DNA of 64,000 bases, from positions 1 to 64,000 of the forward strand of contig NZ_QOHO01000072.1 in NCBI RefSeq assembly GCF_003432035.1. The letters are read 5' to 3'. Shown piece after piece: positions 26,970 to 35,742 of the stretch. The DNA comes from Lacrimispora amygdalina. Its GTDB lineage: Bacteria; Bacillota; Clostridia; Lachnospirales; Lachnospiraceae. A model generated the notes under the pieces. The model was not told where the DNA came from, made no database searches, and was given only the letters and a program-made list of their open reading frames with translations. Every line of letters begins with the position of its first letter. The stretch's first letter is position 1. A program made the position numbers and the translations under genes.

Positions 26970-28290
26970 AATCCATCAGCTCTTCCAATAATTCCATGCA
27001 TGTTTCTTTTTCAGCCTGATCCAGGCAGCTGCTAAGACTGCCCTTCATGTATTCCTGGATTTCGTCTATCGAATTAAAGTAAACTGGCAGATCCGATAAA
27101 ATCTTAGCCATAACTGCACGAACCACCGGCTTTGGTGCATCTGCAAAAAGCTGGTCCAGTTCATGGATATAAGCTTCTGCTTCCTGATCCAGAAAGGCCT
27201 TATCTACAACTGTGTTTTCATCACCGGACAGAGTATTCCCCTCTTTTCCCGGAATCATCAGTTCTGCAAAACTGCTTCCAGACAACAGTCTGTCCACATT
27301 CATAGAACGGATAAAGTCCGGATCATCAGCGGACTGTTCCTCTTCCTTAAGGACTTCTACTTTTAAATACCGTTCATAATAAGTTTCCTGCCTGCCCTCC
27401 AGCTGAGTCAGCTGGTCAAGAAATTCCTCTTCCGTGATGGAAAAATCTTCCTGATTAAATTTAGCCAGAATGCTGCTTAATACAGAGCGGTAAAAAGCTT
27501 CCTCACTGACATCAATCACAGCATCCGGCCGGGCATACATAAGTACACACAAATCATTGATCAGATCCTGAATCATCACGTAATAACCGGATTCAGCCGT
27601 AAGAACCTGGCTTGCATAGGCCAATTTTGCCGCAGCCTCTTCATAACCTTCAAAGATCATGTTCCGGTAATCCATATGCTTAAACTGCTGCAAAATTTCA
27701 AAAATCTCCTTGTGACCATCTTCCATCCCTTCAGGAAGAGAAACCATGGACTCCGTCCGGAGGGTATACATCATGTCACGGAGATTCTCCCTCGGAGAGC
27801 CGATATAAACGGAAAGCCCTTCCATAAGAAGGCTGTAAAACTTCTGTTTAGTCAGACGAACAGGAAGCTGACCGATTATCTGTTTGATTCGTCCGTTCAT
27901 AACAGCGGAATCATTGGTACCAGTTATAAATTCCAGCAGCTTTTTTAAAAATACGTCTTCTCCTGCACTGGTAATACCGGAAGGAGTAAATTTACGTTCC
28001 ATTCGGTTTAAAATATACTCGTAAATCTGAAAACAGTCTGCAAAGGATGTCAGCACCTCCACTTCATGAGTGATATCTTTTCTCAGTGCCAGCAGATCCT
28101 TTTGCGCTTCTCTGCCGGAGATATAATCACCCATAAGGCCGTTTAACTGTCTTAAGTAAGCAGCTATATCCTGGGATTGTGGTTCTTCTTCTGCAACGGT
28201 CTCCAATAATGTATAGTAATTTAAGACAAGCCTCACATAAGAATACTGATAAGCAGCAGTCATCTGCTTTTTCATTAAACGGGTTTCCAC
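26950..28290 (-). CDS. Hypothetical protein, 446 residues, all-helical and acidic
   Basis: A large, mostly helical, acidic cytosolic protein with no domain I can name. It lacks transmembrane segments and obvious catalytic motifs. It is rich in Glu, Leu and Tyr throughout, for example YYTLLETVAEEEPQSQDIAA and YIHELDQLFADAPKPVVRAV. It starts with GTG 28290, eight bases after GAGAGGAG; an in-frame ATG five codons later is possible. It lies 24 bases after cinA and overlaps the small gene at 26649, so it is in the cinA-to-gerW run. Confidence 0.72.
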   Translation of the reverse strand: METRLMKKQMTAAYQYSYVRLVLNYYTLLETVAEEEPQSQDIAAYLRQLNGLMGDYISGREAQKDLLALRKDITHEVEVLTSFADCFQIYEYILNRMERKFTPSGITSAGEDVFLKKLLEFITGTNDSAVMNGRIKQIIGQLPVRLTKQKFYSLLMEGLSVYIGSPRENLRDMMYTLRTESMVSLPEGMEDGHKEIFEILQQFKHMDYRNMIFEGYEEAAAKLAYASQVLTAESGYYVMIQDLINDLCVLMYARPDAVIDVSEEAFYRSVLSSILAKFNQEDFSITEEEFLDQLTQLEGRQETYYERYLKVEVLKEEEQSADDPDFIRSMNVDRLLSGSSFAELMIPGKEGNTLSGDENTVVDKAFLDQEAEAYIHELDQLFADAPKPVVRAVMAKILSDLPVYFNSIDEIQEYMKGSLSSCLDQAEKETCMELLEELMDYENKLV

Positions 28291-28314
28291 GCGTTGTCTC
28301 CTCTCGGGGGGTTA

Positions 28315-29559
28315 TTAATGGTAATTGGACAGGATGGATCTCCTTAAGAAATCCAGGGCCTTCACTACGGACTGTTCCCTGATTTTCTCACGGTTTCCTT
28401 TAAAGTGGTATTCCTCCACCTTTACCTTGTCCTTCATATAGCAGGCAATATATACAAGTCCGACAGGCTTTTCACCTTCTGCATCCGGCCCGGCAATCCC
28501 GGTCACTGCAATGCATGCATCTGCATCTGTTGCAAACACACCTCCGGTTGCCATCTCTTTGGCTGTCTGTTCACTGACTGCCCCATATTTTTTTAAAGTA
28601 CCTTTACTGACATCCAAATATTTTCTTTTCGCCTTGTTGGAATAAGTGATAAATCCCTCCCGGAATACCTCTGAAGCACCAGGAACATTAACCAGTCTTC
28701 CAGCAATCAGACCGCCTGTACAGGATTCTGCCGTTGTAACAGTCAGCTCATATTTCTTTAAAAGCCGGACAACTGCCATCTCAAGAGTTTCCTCTTCCTT
28801 GGTTGTATATACAGCATTTTCAAACCGGTTTTTAATCTCTTTGACAACAGGCTTAAGCAGATTTTTAGCAGCTTCCTCGTTGTCTGCCTTTGCTGTCACT
28901 CTTAAATGTACCTCTGCCGTTTTTGCATAAGTGGCAATGGTGGGATTGGTCTGAGTGTTGATTAAATCAATCAGCTTATCTTCTACCTGGCTTTCGCCGT
29001 AACCGCATATTTTAATCATCTGAGAGCGGATTACTTCCGGCTGACGGTTTTGCAGATATGGGAATACCTGCTCTGTAAATAATGGTTTTAACTCGTTGGG
29101 AGGTCCCGGAAGAAGAATGGCAGTCTTTCCGTTCTTCTCCATAATAAGCCCCGGAGCAGTTCCGTTGCTGTTGTCAAGTACGGTTGACCCCTGAGGTACC
29201 ATGGCCTGCTTCCAGTTGTTATCCGGTATATCTTTATATATACTGTTTTTAAAATATTTTTCGATCCGTTCTCTGGTATGCGCATCCTCTGCCAGTTCAA
29301 ATCCCATCACTTCTGCGCATACTTCCTTAGTCAGATCATCTTCTGTCGGCCCAAGACCTCCGGTAAGAATTACCACATCAGAACGGCTGAGTGCTGTTTC
29401 AAGTGCCGCTGAAAGGCGCTCCCTGTTATCTCCAACCGTTACCTGGTGATACATGGAAAGCCCTAAAAGGGCACATTTTTCCGCGAGATACTGGGTGTTT
29501 GTATTAACAATGTTTCCGAGAAGAATCTCTGTTCCAACCGATATCAGTTCAACAATCAT
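28315..29559 (-). CDS. cinA: CinA-family protein (competence/damage-inducible protein A)
   Basis: A 414-residue two-domain protein. The N-terminal MoCF-like domain (about 1-170; VGTEILLGNIVNTNTQYLAE, ILTGGLGPTEDDLTKE) has been linked to ADP-ribose pyrophosphatase activity in relatives. The C-terminal CinA domain (about 255-414; VTTAESCTGGLIAGRLVNV, CIAVTGIAGPDAEGEKPVG) is a nicotinamide mononucleotide deamidase type. It therefore probably serves pyridine nucleotide salvage. It follows pgsA by two bases. recA, its usual partner in other Firmicutes, is not in the window. Confidence 0.93.
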   Translation of the reverse strand: MIVELISVGTEILLGNIVNTNTQYLAEKCALLGLSMYHQVTVGDNRERLSAALETALSRSDVVILTGGLGPTEDDLTKEVCAEVMGFELAEDAHTRERIEKYFKNSIYKDIPDNNWKQAMVPQGSTVLDNSNGTAPGLIMEKNGKTAILLPGPPNELKPLFTEQVFPYLQNRQPEVIRSQMIKICGYGESQVEDKLIDLINTQTNPTIATYAKTAEVHLRVTAKADNEEAAKNLLKPVVKEIKNRFENAVYTTKEEETLEMAVVRLLKKYELTVTTAESCTGGLIAGRLVNVPGASEVFREGFITYSNKAKRKYLDVSKGTLKKYGAVSEQTAKEMATGGVFATDADACIAVTGIAGPDAEGEKPVGLVYIACYMKDKVKVEEYHFKGNREKIREQSVVKALDFLRRSILSNYH

Positions 29560-29561
29560 GA

Positions 29562-30104
29562 TTACATACTCCCTTCCATAAGAACGCGATAATTTTTTGC
29601 TATATAATCAACAAGAGAAACCACAGTGAGTACTGCAGCAATCCAGATAAATGCATTGGTAACAATGGACAGCGCAGGTATATTTAAAATCAGAAGCACC
29701 GACATCACCATCTGGGAAACAGTCTTAAACTTCCCCCAATAGCTTGCGGCAATAACAACGCCATTATCAGAAGCAACCAGACGGAAACCGCTGATAATAA
29801 ATTCACGGCTGATAATTACAATAACAATCCAGGCAGGAAGCTGTCCCAGGGCAGTAAAACATATAAGACCGGCACATACCAGAAGCTTATCTGCAAGAGG
29901 ATCCATAAATTTTCCAAAATTTGTAACAAGACCATACTTTCTTGCAATCTTACCATCCAGCATATCCGTAAAGCTGGCAACTATAAATACAGCAGCAGCT
30001 ATATAGCGGTAAGTAACATTGGTACCGCCGTCAAGCAGAAGAAACAGAACAAAAAACGGAATCATGATAACTCTTAAAATAGTCAGTTTATTCGGTAAAT
30101 TCAT
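29562..30104 (-). CDS. pgsA: CDP-diacylglycerol--glycerol-3-phosphate 3-phosphatidyltransferase
   Basis: PgsA makes phosphatidylglycerol phosphate, the first step to phosphatidylglycerol and cardiolipin, in the cytoplasmic membrane. The 180 residues have four or more membrane helices and the complete CDP-alcohol phosphotransferase motif in DMLDGKIARKYGLVTNFGKF followed by MDPLADK. Its ATG lies inside the end of rimO (17-base overlap) with AGGAGAG as ribosome site. The order rimO-pgsA-cinA is common in Firmicutes. Confidence 0.95.
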   Translation of the reverse strand: MNLPNKLTILRVIMIPFFVLFLLLDGGTNVTYRYIAAAVFIVASFTDMLDGKIARKYGLVTNFGKFMDPLADKLLVCAGLICFTALGQLPAWIVIVIISREFIISGFRLVASDNGVVIAASYWGKFKTVSQMVMSVLLILNIPALSIVTNAFIWIAAVLTVVSLVDYIAKNYRVLMEGSM

Positions 30105-31428
30105 CTTCCAACTCTCCTATTAAATCATACTCCATCGCTCCGGTAACACGGATCTTTGCAAAATCCCCAGACATCAGTTCCTCGCCTGTCTGTACAAAAA
30201 TCATTCCATCCACTCCCGGACCATCCATATAGGTTCTTGCCACATAAGCATTCTCATCAGCAACTTTTCCTTCTATCATCACTTCCAGTGTTTTTCCAAC
30301 CATTGACTGGGAATGATCTATGGATATTTCCTGCTGAAGCTCCATAATCGCATCCCGGCGTTCCTCTTTGATCTCCTGGGGTACCTGATCAGGAAACTCT
30401 GCAGCCGGGGTATCCTCTTCTGCAGAATAGGCAAATACACCCAGACGTTCAAACTCCATCTCATCCACGAAGTCCATCAGCTCTTCATGGTCTTCTTCTG
30501 TCTCTCCCGGAAATCCGGAAATAAGAGTCGTTCTCAGTGCAATATCAGGAATTTCTGCACGAAGTCTGTTAATGATATCCTTCAGCTGCTCTTTGGATGT
30601 TCTTCTTCCCATGCGTTTTAAAATACGGTCACTTGCATGCTGAATCGGCATATCTAGATAACGGCAGATTTTATCCTCTTCTTTTATTACCGCAATCAGT
30701 TCGTCCGTAATCTCCTCCGGATAGCAGTACTGGACGCGGATCCACTGAATACCTGATATTTTACAAAGCTTTTTTAATAAATCAGGAAGGGATTTTTTAC
30801 CATATAAGTCCACACCGTACAAAGTCGTCTCCTGAGCCACTAAAATCAGCTCCTTTACCCCCTTCTCTGCCAGCTTCTCAGCTTCCTTCACCAGATTTTC
30901 CATGGGAACACTTCGATAGTTTCCTCTTAAAGCAGGTATGATGCAGTAAGTACAATGCTTGTCACAGCCTTCAGCAATTTTTAAAAACGCGTAATGGCCT
31001 CCGGTGGTAAGGATTCTGTCTGTTTCCGTCTCAGGAAGCAGGTCCAGATCATGGAAACAGCTTACCGGTTCTTCACCGCCCAGTGCACCCTTTAAAACAT
31101 TGGATATCTCATCATAGGTAGAGGTTCCCAAAATACCATCCACTTCCGGAATCTCATCAATAATCTCCTGCTTATAACGCTGCGCCAGACAACCGGTGAC
31201 GATTAGTGCCTTACAATTACCGTCTGTCTTTCTCTGAGCCATCTCCAGAATGGTATTGACGCTTTCTTCCTTGGCATCGCCGATAAAACAGCAGGTATTG
31301 ATTACAATGACATCCGCTTCATACTCGTCATCTGTAAAGGTATACCCGTCTCTATTTAAAAGGCCTAACATCATCTCCGTATCAACCAGATTCTTATCAC
31401 AGCCCAGTGAAATGCATAATAACTTCAT
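30088..31428 (-). CDS. rimO: Ribosomal protein S12 methylthiotransferase RimO
   Basis: RimO is a radical SAM enzyme that adds a methylthio group to an aspartate of ribosomal protein S12. The 446 residues have the N-terminal methylthiotransferase domain with its three cysteines (SLGCDKNLVD, INTCCFIGDAKEES, VTGCLAQRY), the radical SAM cysteines in EGCDKHCTYCIIPALRG, and a C-terminal TRAM domain. ATG 31428 follows AGGAG; the longer frame covers the upstream hairpin and is not supported. Confidence 0.95.
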   Translation of the reverse strand: MKLLCISLGCDKNLVDTEMMLGLLNRDGYTFTDDEYEADVIVINTCCFIGDAKEESVNTILEMAQRKTDGNCKALIVTGCLAQRYKQEIIDEIPEVDGILGTSTYDEISNVLKGALGGEEPVSCFHDLDLLPETETDRILTTGGHYAFLKIAEGCDKHCTYCIIPALRGNYRSVPMENLVKEAEKLAEKGVKELILVAQETTLYGVDLYGKKSLPDLLKKLCKISGIQWIRVQYCYPEEITDELIAVIKEEDKICRYLDMPIQHASDRILKRMGRRTSKEQLKDIINRLRAEIPDIALRTTLISGFPGETEEDHEELMDFVDEMEFERLGVFAYSAEEDTPAAEFPDQVPQEIKEERRDAIMELQQEISIDHSQSMVGKTLEVMIEGKVADENAYVARTYMDGPGVDGMIFVQTGEELMSGDFAKIRVTGAMEYDLIGELEDEFTE

Positions 31429-31457
31429 GTTTAAACTCCTGTCGTTCTTTTTTCCTG

Positions 31458-31491
31458 AAAGAAAAGGCCATCTACCCAAACGGAGACGGCC
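31458..31491 (-). terminator. Probable weak terminator after rpoZ
   Basis: An 8-bp stem with one G-U pair (31466-31473 with 31484-31491) followed on the minus strand by TTTTCTTTC. It lies between rpoZ and rimO. Confidence 0.55.
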
Positions 31492-31497
31492 CTCTTC

Positions 31498-31752
31498 CTA
31501 ATTATCGTCTTCTTCTGTTGCGTCCGCTTCGCTTAAAATCTTCACTTTGCCCTCATATAACTCTTCTACGGCAACTGAAAGCGGCTTCTTGCCGGCTCCC
31601 GGAATCTCAGTATCAGAGCCTCCGATGATCTGTCTTGCTCTCTTTGCTGCGGCAATTACAATAGAATAACGGCTCTGTACAACCGGAGCATCTCCCGGCT
31701 CAACCTCACTGTTTACTACATTAATCAAATCTGAATAAGATGGATGTAACAT
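31498..31752 (-). CDS. rpoZ: DNA-directed RNA polymerase omega subunit
   Basis: The small omega subunit helps assemble RNA polymerase. The 84-residue protein has the usual core SRYSIVIAAAKRARQIIGG and KPLSVAVEELYEGKVKI, plus an acidic C-terminal tail. GGGG precedes ATG 31752. It follows gmk by 26 bases, part of the conserved yicC-gmk-rpoZ group. Confidence 0.94.
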   Translation of the reverse strand: MLHPSYSDLINVVNSEVEPGDAPVVQSRYSIVIAAAKRARQIIGGSDTEIPGAGKKPLSVAVEELYEGKVKILSEADATEEDDN

Positions 31753-31778
31753 CTTCCATTCCCCTTTCTCAATCGAAT

Positions 31779-32399
31779 TTATATATTTTTTAATTCTTCC
31801 CGGATCTGGGATAAAAATGCCATATTGTTGGAAGCGCGTTTATGCTGTACCTGAATCATAAGATGCATCTCTTCCACGCATGTGTCGATCTCATCATTAA
31901 TCAGAATATAATCATACGCTTCCATGCCCTGTGCTTCTTCAGCCGCCCTGCGCAGCCGGGCATTAATCACTTCCATGCTTTCCGTACCTCTGCCGATCAG
32001 ACGTCGTTTTAACTCTTGTGCATTAGGAGGCATGACGAACAGCAGGATGGCTTCCGGAAACCGTTCCTTTACTTTCAGAGCTCCCTGGATTTCTATTTCG
32101 AGAATAACATCTTTCCCCATTTTCATCTGGTTTAAAACATATTCCTTGGGAGTGCCGTAAGAATGATTGACGTACTGAGCGTACTCAATCAGTTCTTCCT
32201 TTTCAATCATATTTTTAAAATGTTCTTCTGTAACAAAAAAATATTCTTTTCCATCCACTTCGCCCGCTCTGGGTGCCCGGGTGGTAGCTGAAATGGACAG
32301 CGCATAATTATTATACCGGTTCAGCAGCGCTTTCATAAGTGTGCCCTTTCCGGCACCGGAAAAACCGGATACAACTACCAGCATGCCATGCTCGTTCAT
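31779..32399 (-). CDS. gmk: Guanylate kinase
   Basis: Phosphorylates GMP to GDP. The 206 residues have the P-loop SGFSGAGKGTLMKAL, the GMP-binding SATTRAPRAGEVDGKEYFFV and the motif VILEIEIQGALKVKE. It lies 12 bases after yicC. In many clostridia a remA gene sits between these two; there is no space for it here. Confidence 0.96.
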   Translation of the reverse strand: MNEHGMLVVVSGFSGAGKGTLMKALLNRYNNYALSISATTRAPRAGEVDGKEYFFVTEEHFKNMIEKEELIEYAQYVNHSYGTPKEYVLNQMKMGKDVILEIEIQGALKVKERFPEAILLFVMPPNAQELKRRLIGRGTESMEVINARLRRAAEEAQGMEAYDYILINDEIDTCVEEMHLMIQVQHKRASNNMAFLSQIREELKNI

Positions 32400-32411
32400 A
32401 CTGCGATTCTC

Positions 32412-33290
32412 CTACTCAATATTCTGGATCTGCTCCCGTACTTTTTCTATTTCGGTCTTTAATATAATTGCCTTGTCTGACACCTCTAAATCACTGGCCT
32501 TAGAAAGAATGGTATTGGCTTCCCGGTTCATCTCCTGAGCGATGAAATCCAGTTTTCTGCCCACAATTCCCCCTGCCTCCAGTTCAGACCGTGTATGTTC
32601 AATGTGGCTTCTTAACCGGACCGTCTCTTCATCCACACAGATCTTATCCGCATAAATGGTAACTTCTGCAGCAATTCTTCCTTCATCAATGGCAGCTCCT
32701 GCCAGAAGTTCTTTCACCTTATCTTCCAGTTTGGCCCGATATTCCACAAGAATCTTTGGAGATCTTTCTTCAATAAATTCAAGAATATCATTCATCAGGG
32801 TCAGCTTTCCAAGGAGGTCCGCCTTTAAATTTTCGCCTTCTGTTAATCTTGTTTCCACAAAACGTTTTGCAGCTTCCTCTACTGTTTCTGAAAGAAGCTT
32901 CCACATCTGATCCTCATCTTCCGGTACTTCTTCCATAATAAGTACTTCCGGACATCTGGCGAGTGCAGAAACCTTGATATCGTTCTGAATTCCGAACTGC
33001 TCTTCCATCTTTGCAAAATATCCCATGTATTCAGCAGCCAGCGCACTGTTATACTTTAAACACATCTTGTTTTCTGTATAATCTTCATAACTGATAAAAA
33101 CGTCTACTTTTCCGCGCTGAATATAATTCTTTAACAGATTCCTGATTCCTGCTTCAAAGAAATTAAACTTTTTCGGCATCTTTATGCTTAAATCCAAATA
33201 TCTGTGATTTACAGCCTTCATCTCGACGGAAATTTTATATTCATCCGTGACGGTTTCGTACCTGCCGAAACCTGTCATGCTCTTAATCAT
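32412..33290 (-). CDS. yicC: YicC/YloC family endoribonuclease
   Basis: A 292-residue member of the YicC family, whose E. coli and Bacillus members have been reported as endoribonucleases. It shows the conserved start MIKSMTGFGRYE, EMKAVNHRYLDLSIKMP and the C-terminal block GRKLDFIAQEMNREANTI with SKASDLEVSD. ATG 33290 follows GAGAGG; the longer frame begins inside the minus-10 region of the promoter. First gene of the group with gmk and rpoZ. Confidence 0.93.
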   Translation of the reverse strand: MIKSMTGFGRYETVTDEYKISVEMKAVNHRYLDLSIKMPKKFNFFEAGIRNLLKNYIQRGKVDVFISYEDYTENKMCLKYNSALAAEYMGYFAKMEEQFGIQNDIKVSALARCPEVLIMEEVPEDEDQMWKLLSETVEEAAKRFVETRLTEGENLKADLLGKLTLMNDILEFIEERSPKILVEYRAKLEDKVKELLAGAAIDEGRIAAEVTIYADKICVDEETVRLRSHIEHTRSELEAGGIVGRKLDFIAQEMNREANTILSKASDLEVSDKAIILKTEIEKVREQIQNIE

Positions 33291-33324
33291 TACAAATGCC
33301 TCTCTTTCGCCATAGATATAAACC

Positions 33325-33353
33325 ATTATAAGTCATAATAAAAAACAAGTCAA
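33325..33353 (-). promoter_or_regulatory. Promoter of yicC-gmk-rpoZ
   Basis: On the minus strand TTGACT (33353-33348), 17 bases, TATAAT (33330-33325). It is back to back with the rqcH promoter; the two minus-35 boxes are about 12 bases apart. Confidence 0.85.
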
Positions 33354-33365
33354 ATGGTTTTAAAT

Positions 33366-33394
33366 TTTACAGAACACAGTTTCTGTGATATACT
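33366..33394 (+). promoter_or_regulatory. Promoter of rqcH
   Basis: TTTACA (33366-33371), 17 bases, TATACT (33389-33394). A small CACAG/CTGTG inverted repeat lies in the spacer. Confidence 0.75.
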
Positions 33395-33430
33395 ATCTTC
33401 ATCTAAAAACCTTACCGGAGGACTCAAACA

Positions 33431-35173
33431 ATGGCATTAGATGGAATTGTTATGGCAAATCTCACGGCAGAAATGAAAGACCGGCTGGAAGGCGGAAAGA
33501 TCTCTAAAATCGCCCAGCCGGAAAAAGATGAACTGCTGTTTACTGTTAAAAATCAAAAAAATACATGGAAGCTTTTAATTTCTGCCAGTGCCAGTTTACC
33601 ACTGGTTTATTTTACGGAAAACAACAAGCAGAGCCCCTTAACTGCGCCCAATTTCTGCATGCTTTTAAGGAAGCATATCGGCAATGGACGTATTATGAAA
33701 ATCAGCCAGCCGGGTCTGGAAAGAATCCTCTGCATGGAAATCGAACATCTGGATGAATTAGGTGACAGACGAACAAAAAAACTTATGATAGAGATCATGG
33801 GCAAACACAGCAACATCATCTTCTGCAATGAAGAAGATATGATCCTGGACAGTATTAAGCACATATCTGCCCAGGTCAGTTCTGTGCGTGAAGTTCTGCC
33901 TGGAAGAAAATATTTCATACCCCAGACCATGGACAAAAAAGATCCGCTGACGATTACAGAAGAAGAATTTATTGCAGTTCTGAAGCACGCGGCTGCGCCG
34001 GTACAGAAGAGCCTTTATTTAAACTTAACCGGTATCAGTCCCATTATCGGCCATGAACTGTGTCATCTGGCATCCATAGATGGAGATCATTCCGCCAATG
34101 AACTGACAGAAACGGAGCTTTTGCACTTATACCGCATGTTTACCTTTATGATAGAAGATATTAAAAAAGGATCTTTTAAACCAAATATTATCTATAAAAA
34201 TGAAGAGCCGGTTGAATTTGCAGCCGTGCCGCTCACCTGCTATGAAGGCAGTGATTATGAAGCGAAAACATTCGAATCCATCAGTACTCTTTTGGAAACC
34301 TACTATGCGACTAAGAATGCAGTGACAAGAATCCGCCAGAAATCAGTGGATTTAAGGAAGATTGTTCAGACAGCCCTGGAACGCAACTACAAAAAATACG
34401 ATTTGCAGGAAAAGCAGCTGAAAGATACGGAGAAAAAGGATAAGTACAAAATATACGGGGAGCTTTTAAATACCTATGGTTATGAGCTGACAGGCGGTGA
34501 AAAGCAGCTAACCTGCCTGAACTACTATACCAATGAGGACATTACCATTCCACTGGATGACCAGCTGTCCGCCAGGGAAAACTCCCAGAAGTATTTTGAC
34601 AAATACAACAAAATGAAACGAACGTTTGAAGCTGTCACAGGACAGATAAACGAGACCAGACAGGAAATCGAACATCTGGAGTCCATCAGCGCCGCACTTG
34701 ATATCGCCCTGCTGGAAGAAGATCTTGTTCAGATAAAAGAAGAACTGATGGAGTATGGATACGTCAAACATCGAAAAAGCGGAGACAAAAAGCCGAAAGT
34801 CACCAGCAAGCCCTTCCATTATATTTCATCCGATGGATTTCATATGTATGTTGGCAAGAACAACTATCAAAATGAAGAACTGACCTTTAAAGTTGCAAGC
34901 GGTAATGACTGGTGGTTTCATGCCAAAGGAATCCCTGGTTCTCATGTGATCGTTAAATCAGAAGGAAAAGAGCTTCCAGACCGGACCTTTGAAGAAGCCG
35001 GAGCCCTGGCAGCATACTATTCTAAGGGAAAAGACAACGATAAGGTTGAGGTGGATTATATTCAGAAAAAACAAATCAAAAAAGTTGCAGGAGCAGCTCC
35101 CGGGTTTGTGATCTATCATACCAATTATTCTATGGTTGCGGAACCGGGTATTCGATCGGAGGAATTAAAATGA
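33431..35173 (+). CDS. rqcH: NFACT-family ribosome quality-control protein RqcH (Rqc2/FbpA homolog)
   Basis: A 580-residue NFACT protein. RqcH binds large ribosomal subunits with stalled nascent chains and recruits tRNA-Ala so that C-terminal alanine tails are added for degradation. The N-terminal NFACT-N domain (about 1-270) has ALDGIVMANLTAEM and NFCMLLRKHIGNGRI. A coiled coil spans about 290-440. The C-terminal NFACT-R domain has VGKNNYQNEELTF and NDWWFHAKGIPGSHVIVK. It is monocistronic with promoter and terminator. Older names refer to a fibronectin-binding role. Confidence 0.94.
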   Translation: MALDGIVMANLTAEMKDRLEGGKISKIAQPEKDELLFTVKNQKNTWKLLISASASLPLVYFTENNKQSPLTAPNFCMLLRKHIGNGRIMKISQPGLERILCMEIEHLDELGDRRTKKLMIEIMGKHSNIIFCNEEDMILDSIKHISAQVSSVREVLPGRKYFIPQTMDKKDPLTITEEEFIAVLKHAAAPVQKSLYLNLTGISPIIGHELCHLASIDGDHSANELTETELLHLYRMFTFMIEDIKKGSFKPNIIYKNEEPVEFAAVPLTCYEGSDYEAKTFESISTLLETYYATKNAVTRIRQKSVDLRKIVQTALERNYKKYDLQEKQLKDTEKKDKYKIYGELLNTYGYELTGGEKQLTCLNYYTNEDITIPLDDQLSARENSQKYFDKYNKMKRTFEAVTGQINETRQEIEHLESISAALDIALLEEDLVQIKEELMEYGYVKHRKSGDKKPKVTSKPFHYISSDGFHMYVGKNNYQNEELTFKVASGNDWWFHAKGIPGSHVIVKSEGKELPDRTFEEAGALAAYYSKGKDNDKVEVDYIQKKQIKKVAGAAPGFVIYHTNYSMVAEPGIRSEELK

Positions 35174-35209
35174 TCTGAATTTTAAGATTTACAGATATAA
35201 CGCAGACTT

Positions 35210-35240
35210 CGGACCCTGAGGGGTCCGTTTTCTCTATTTT
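35210..35240 (+). terminator. Terminator of rqcH
   Basis: CGGACCC TGAG GGGTCCG (35210-35227) followed by TTTTCTCTATTTT. It marks the left border of the agr island. Confidence 0.88.
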
Positions 35241-35290
35241 CGCAAAAAGAAGCGTTAATTTCAGATTTCACATCTGCTTTACAACGCTTC
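35241..35290 (-). terminator. Terminator at the left end of the agr region
   Basis: GAAGCGTT (35249-35256) pairs with AACGCTTC (35283-35290), and an inner CAGAT/ATCTG stem extends the hairpin. On the minus strand it is followed by TTTTTGCG. It lies 13 bases after the stop of the small gene at 35303 and so supports real transcription of that gene. Confidence 0.75.
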
Positions 35291-35302
35291 ATTTATTAAT
35301 AC

Positions 35303-35497
35303 TTAAATTTCTAACATTTCTATAATGTTCTTTCTTTCTGGTATAGTTGTTATTATTTCAATGCAATATTCTTCCGGGATGATCCCCCTCATGTTATGTT
35401 TTGGTAATATACTTATTTTTTCAATTGCATTATTTCCAATAATATCTGGTTTCTTTTTTTCCATCTTTAAAATTTTTATAAATAAATTTTCTCTCAT
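35303..35497 (-). CDS. 64-residue hypothetical protein next to agrD
   Basis: A small, Ile- and Lys-rich protein starting MRENLFIKILKMEKKKPDII and ending TTIPERKNIIEMLEI. One cysteine is present; there is no signal peptide or membrane helix and no family I know. AGGAG lies eight bases before ATG 35497, a promoter-like pair lies at 35552-35580 and a terminator follows the stop, so it looks like a real one-gene unit. The open frame on the opposite strand has no ribosome site. Its place directly after agrBD suggests it may belong to the quorum-sensing locus, but nothing in its sequence shows how. Confidence 0.5.
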   Translation of the reverse strand: MRENLFIKILKMEKKKPDIIGNNAIEKISILPKHNMRGIIPEEYCIEIITTIPERKNIIEMLEI

Positions 35498-35551
35498 ATA
35501 CCTTTCTCCTAACTTTGTCATCTGCTTACTTAGGAAAAAAAACTACATGCC

Positions 35552-35580
35552 AATATAAAAAACGTTATATAATACGTAAA
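35552..35580 (-). promoter_or_regulatory. Possible promoter of the 64-residue gene
   Basis: On the minus strand TTTACG (35580-35575), 17 bases, TATATT (35557-35552). The spacer holds AACGTTTTTTATA, which is repeated in inverted form near 35684-35695. Confidence 0.45.
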
Positions 35581-35617
35581 TCTGCTGCCTTTTAATAGAT
35601 ACCGAAAGACAGCAGAT
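35580..35617 (-). terminator. Hairpin after agrD, possible terminator
   Basis: ATCTGCTGCCTTT (35580-35592) pairs with AAAGACAGCAGAT (35605-35617) with one G-U pair on the minus strand. The following U run is short, so termination may be partial. It lies about 125 bases after the agrD stop and directly before the next promoter. Confidence 0.45.
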
Positions 35618-35742
35618 ACTCCCCTTTTTGTATAAGAAAAAACAATGTCTTCCTATACTATATGCTTTTTCACTAAACAACGTTTTTATAATTCGTTGAA
35701 TTACTCATACCGGAATTTCTGATGATGTCTTCTTTTCTAAAA

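Noticed and set aside
35325-35558. A 77-codon hydrophobic plus-strand frame opposite the 64-residue gene
   Set aside because: No ribosome site before its ATG, while the minus-strand frame has one together with promoter and terminator.
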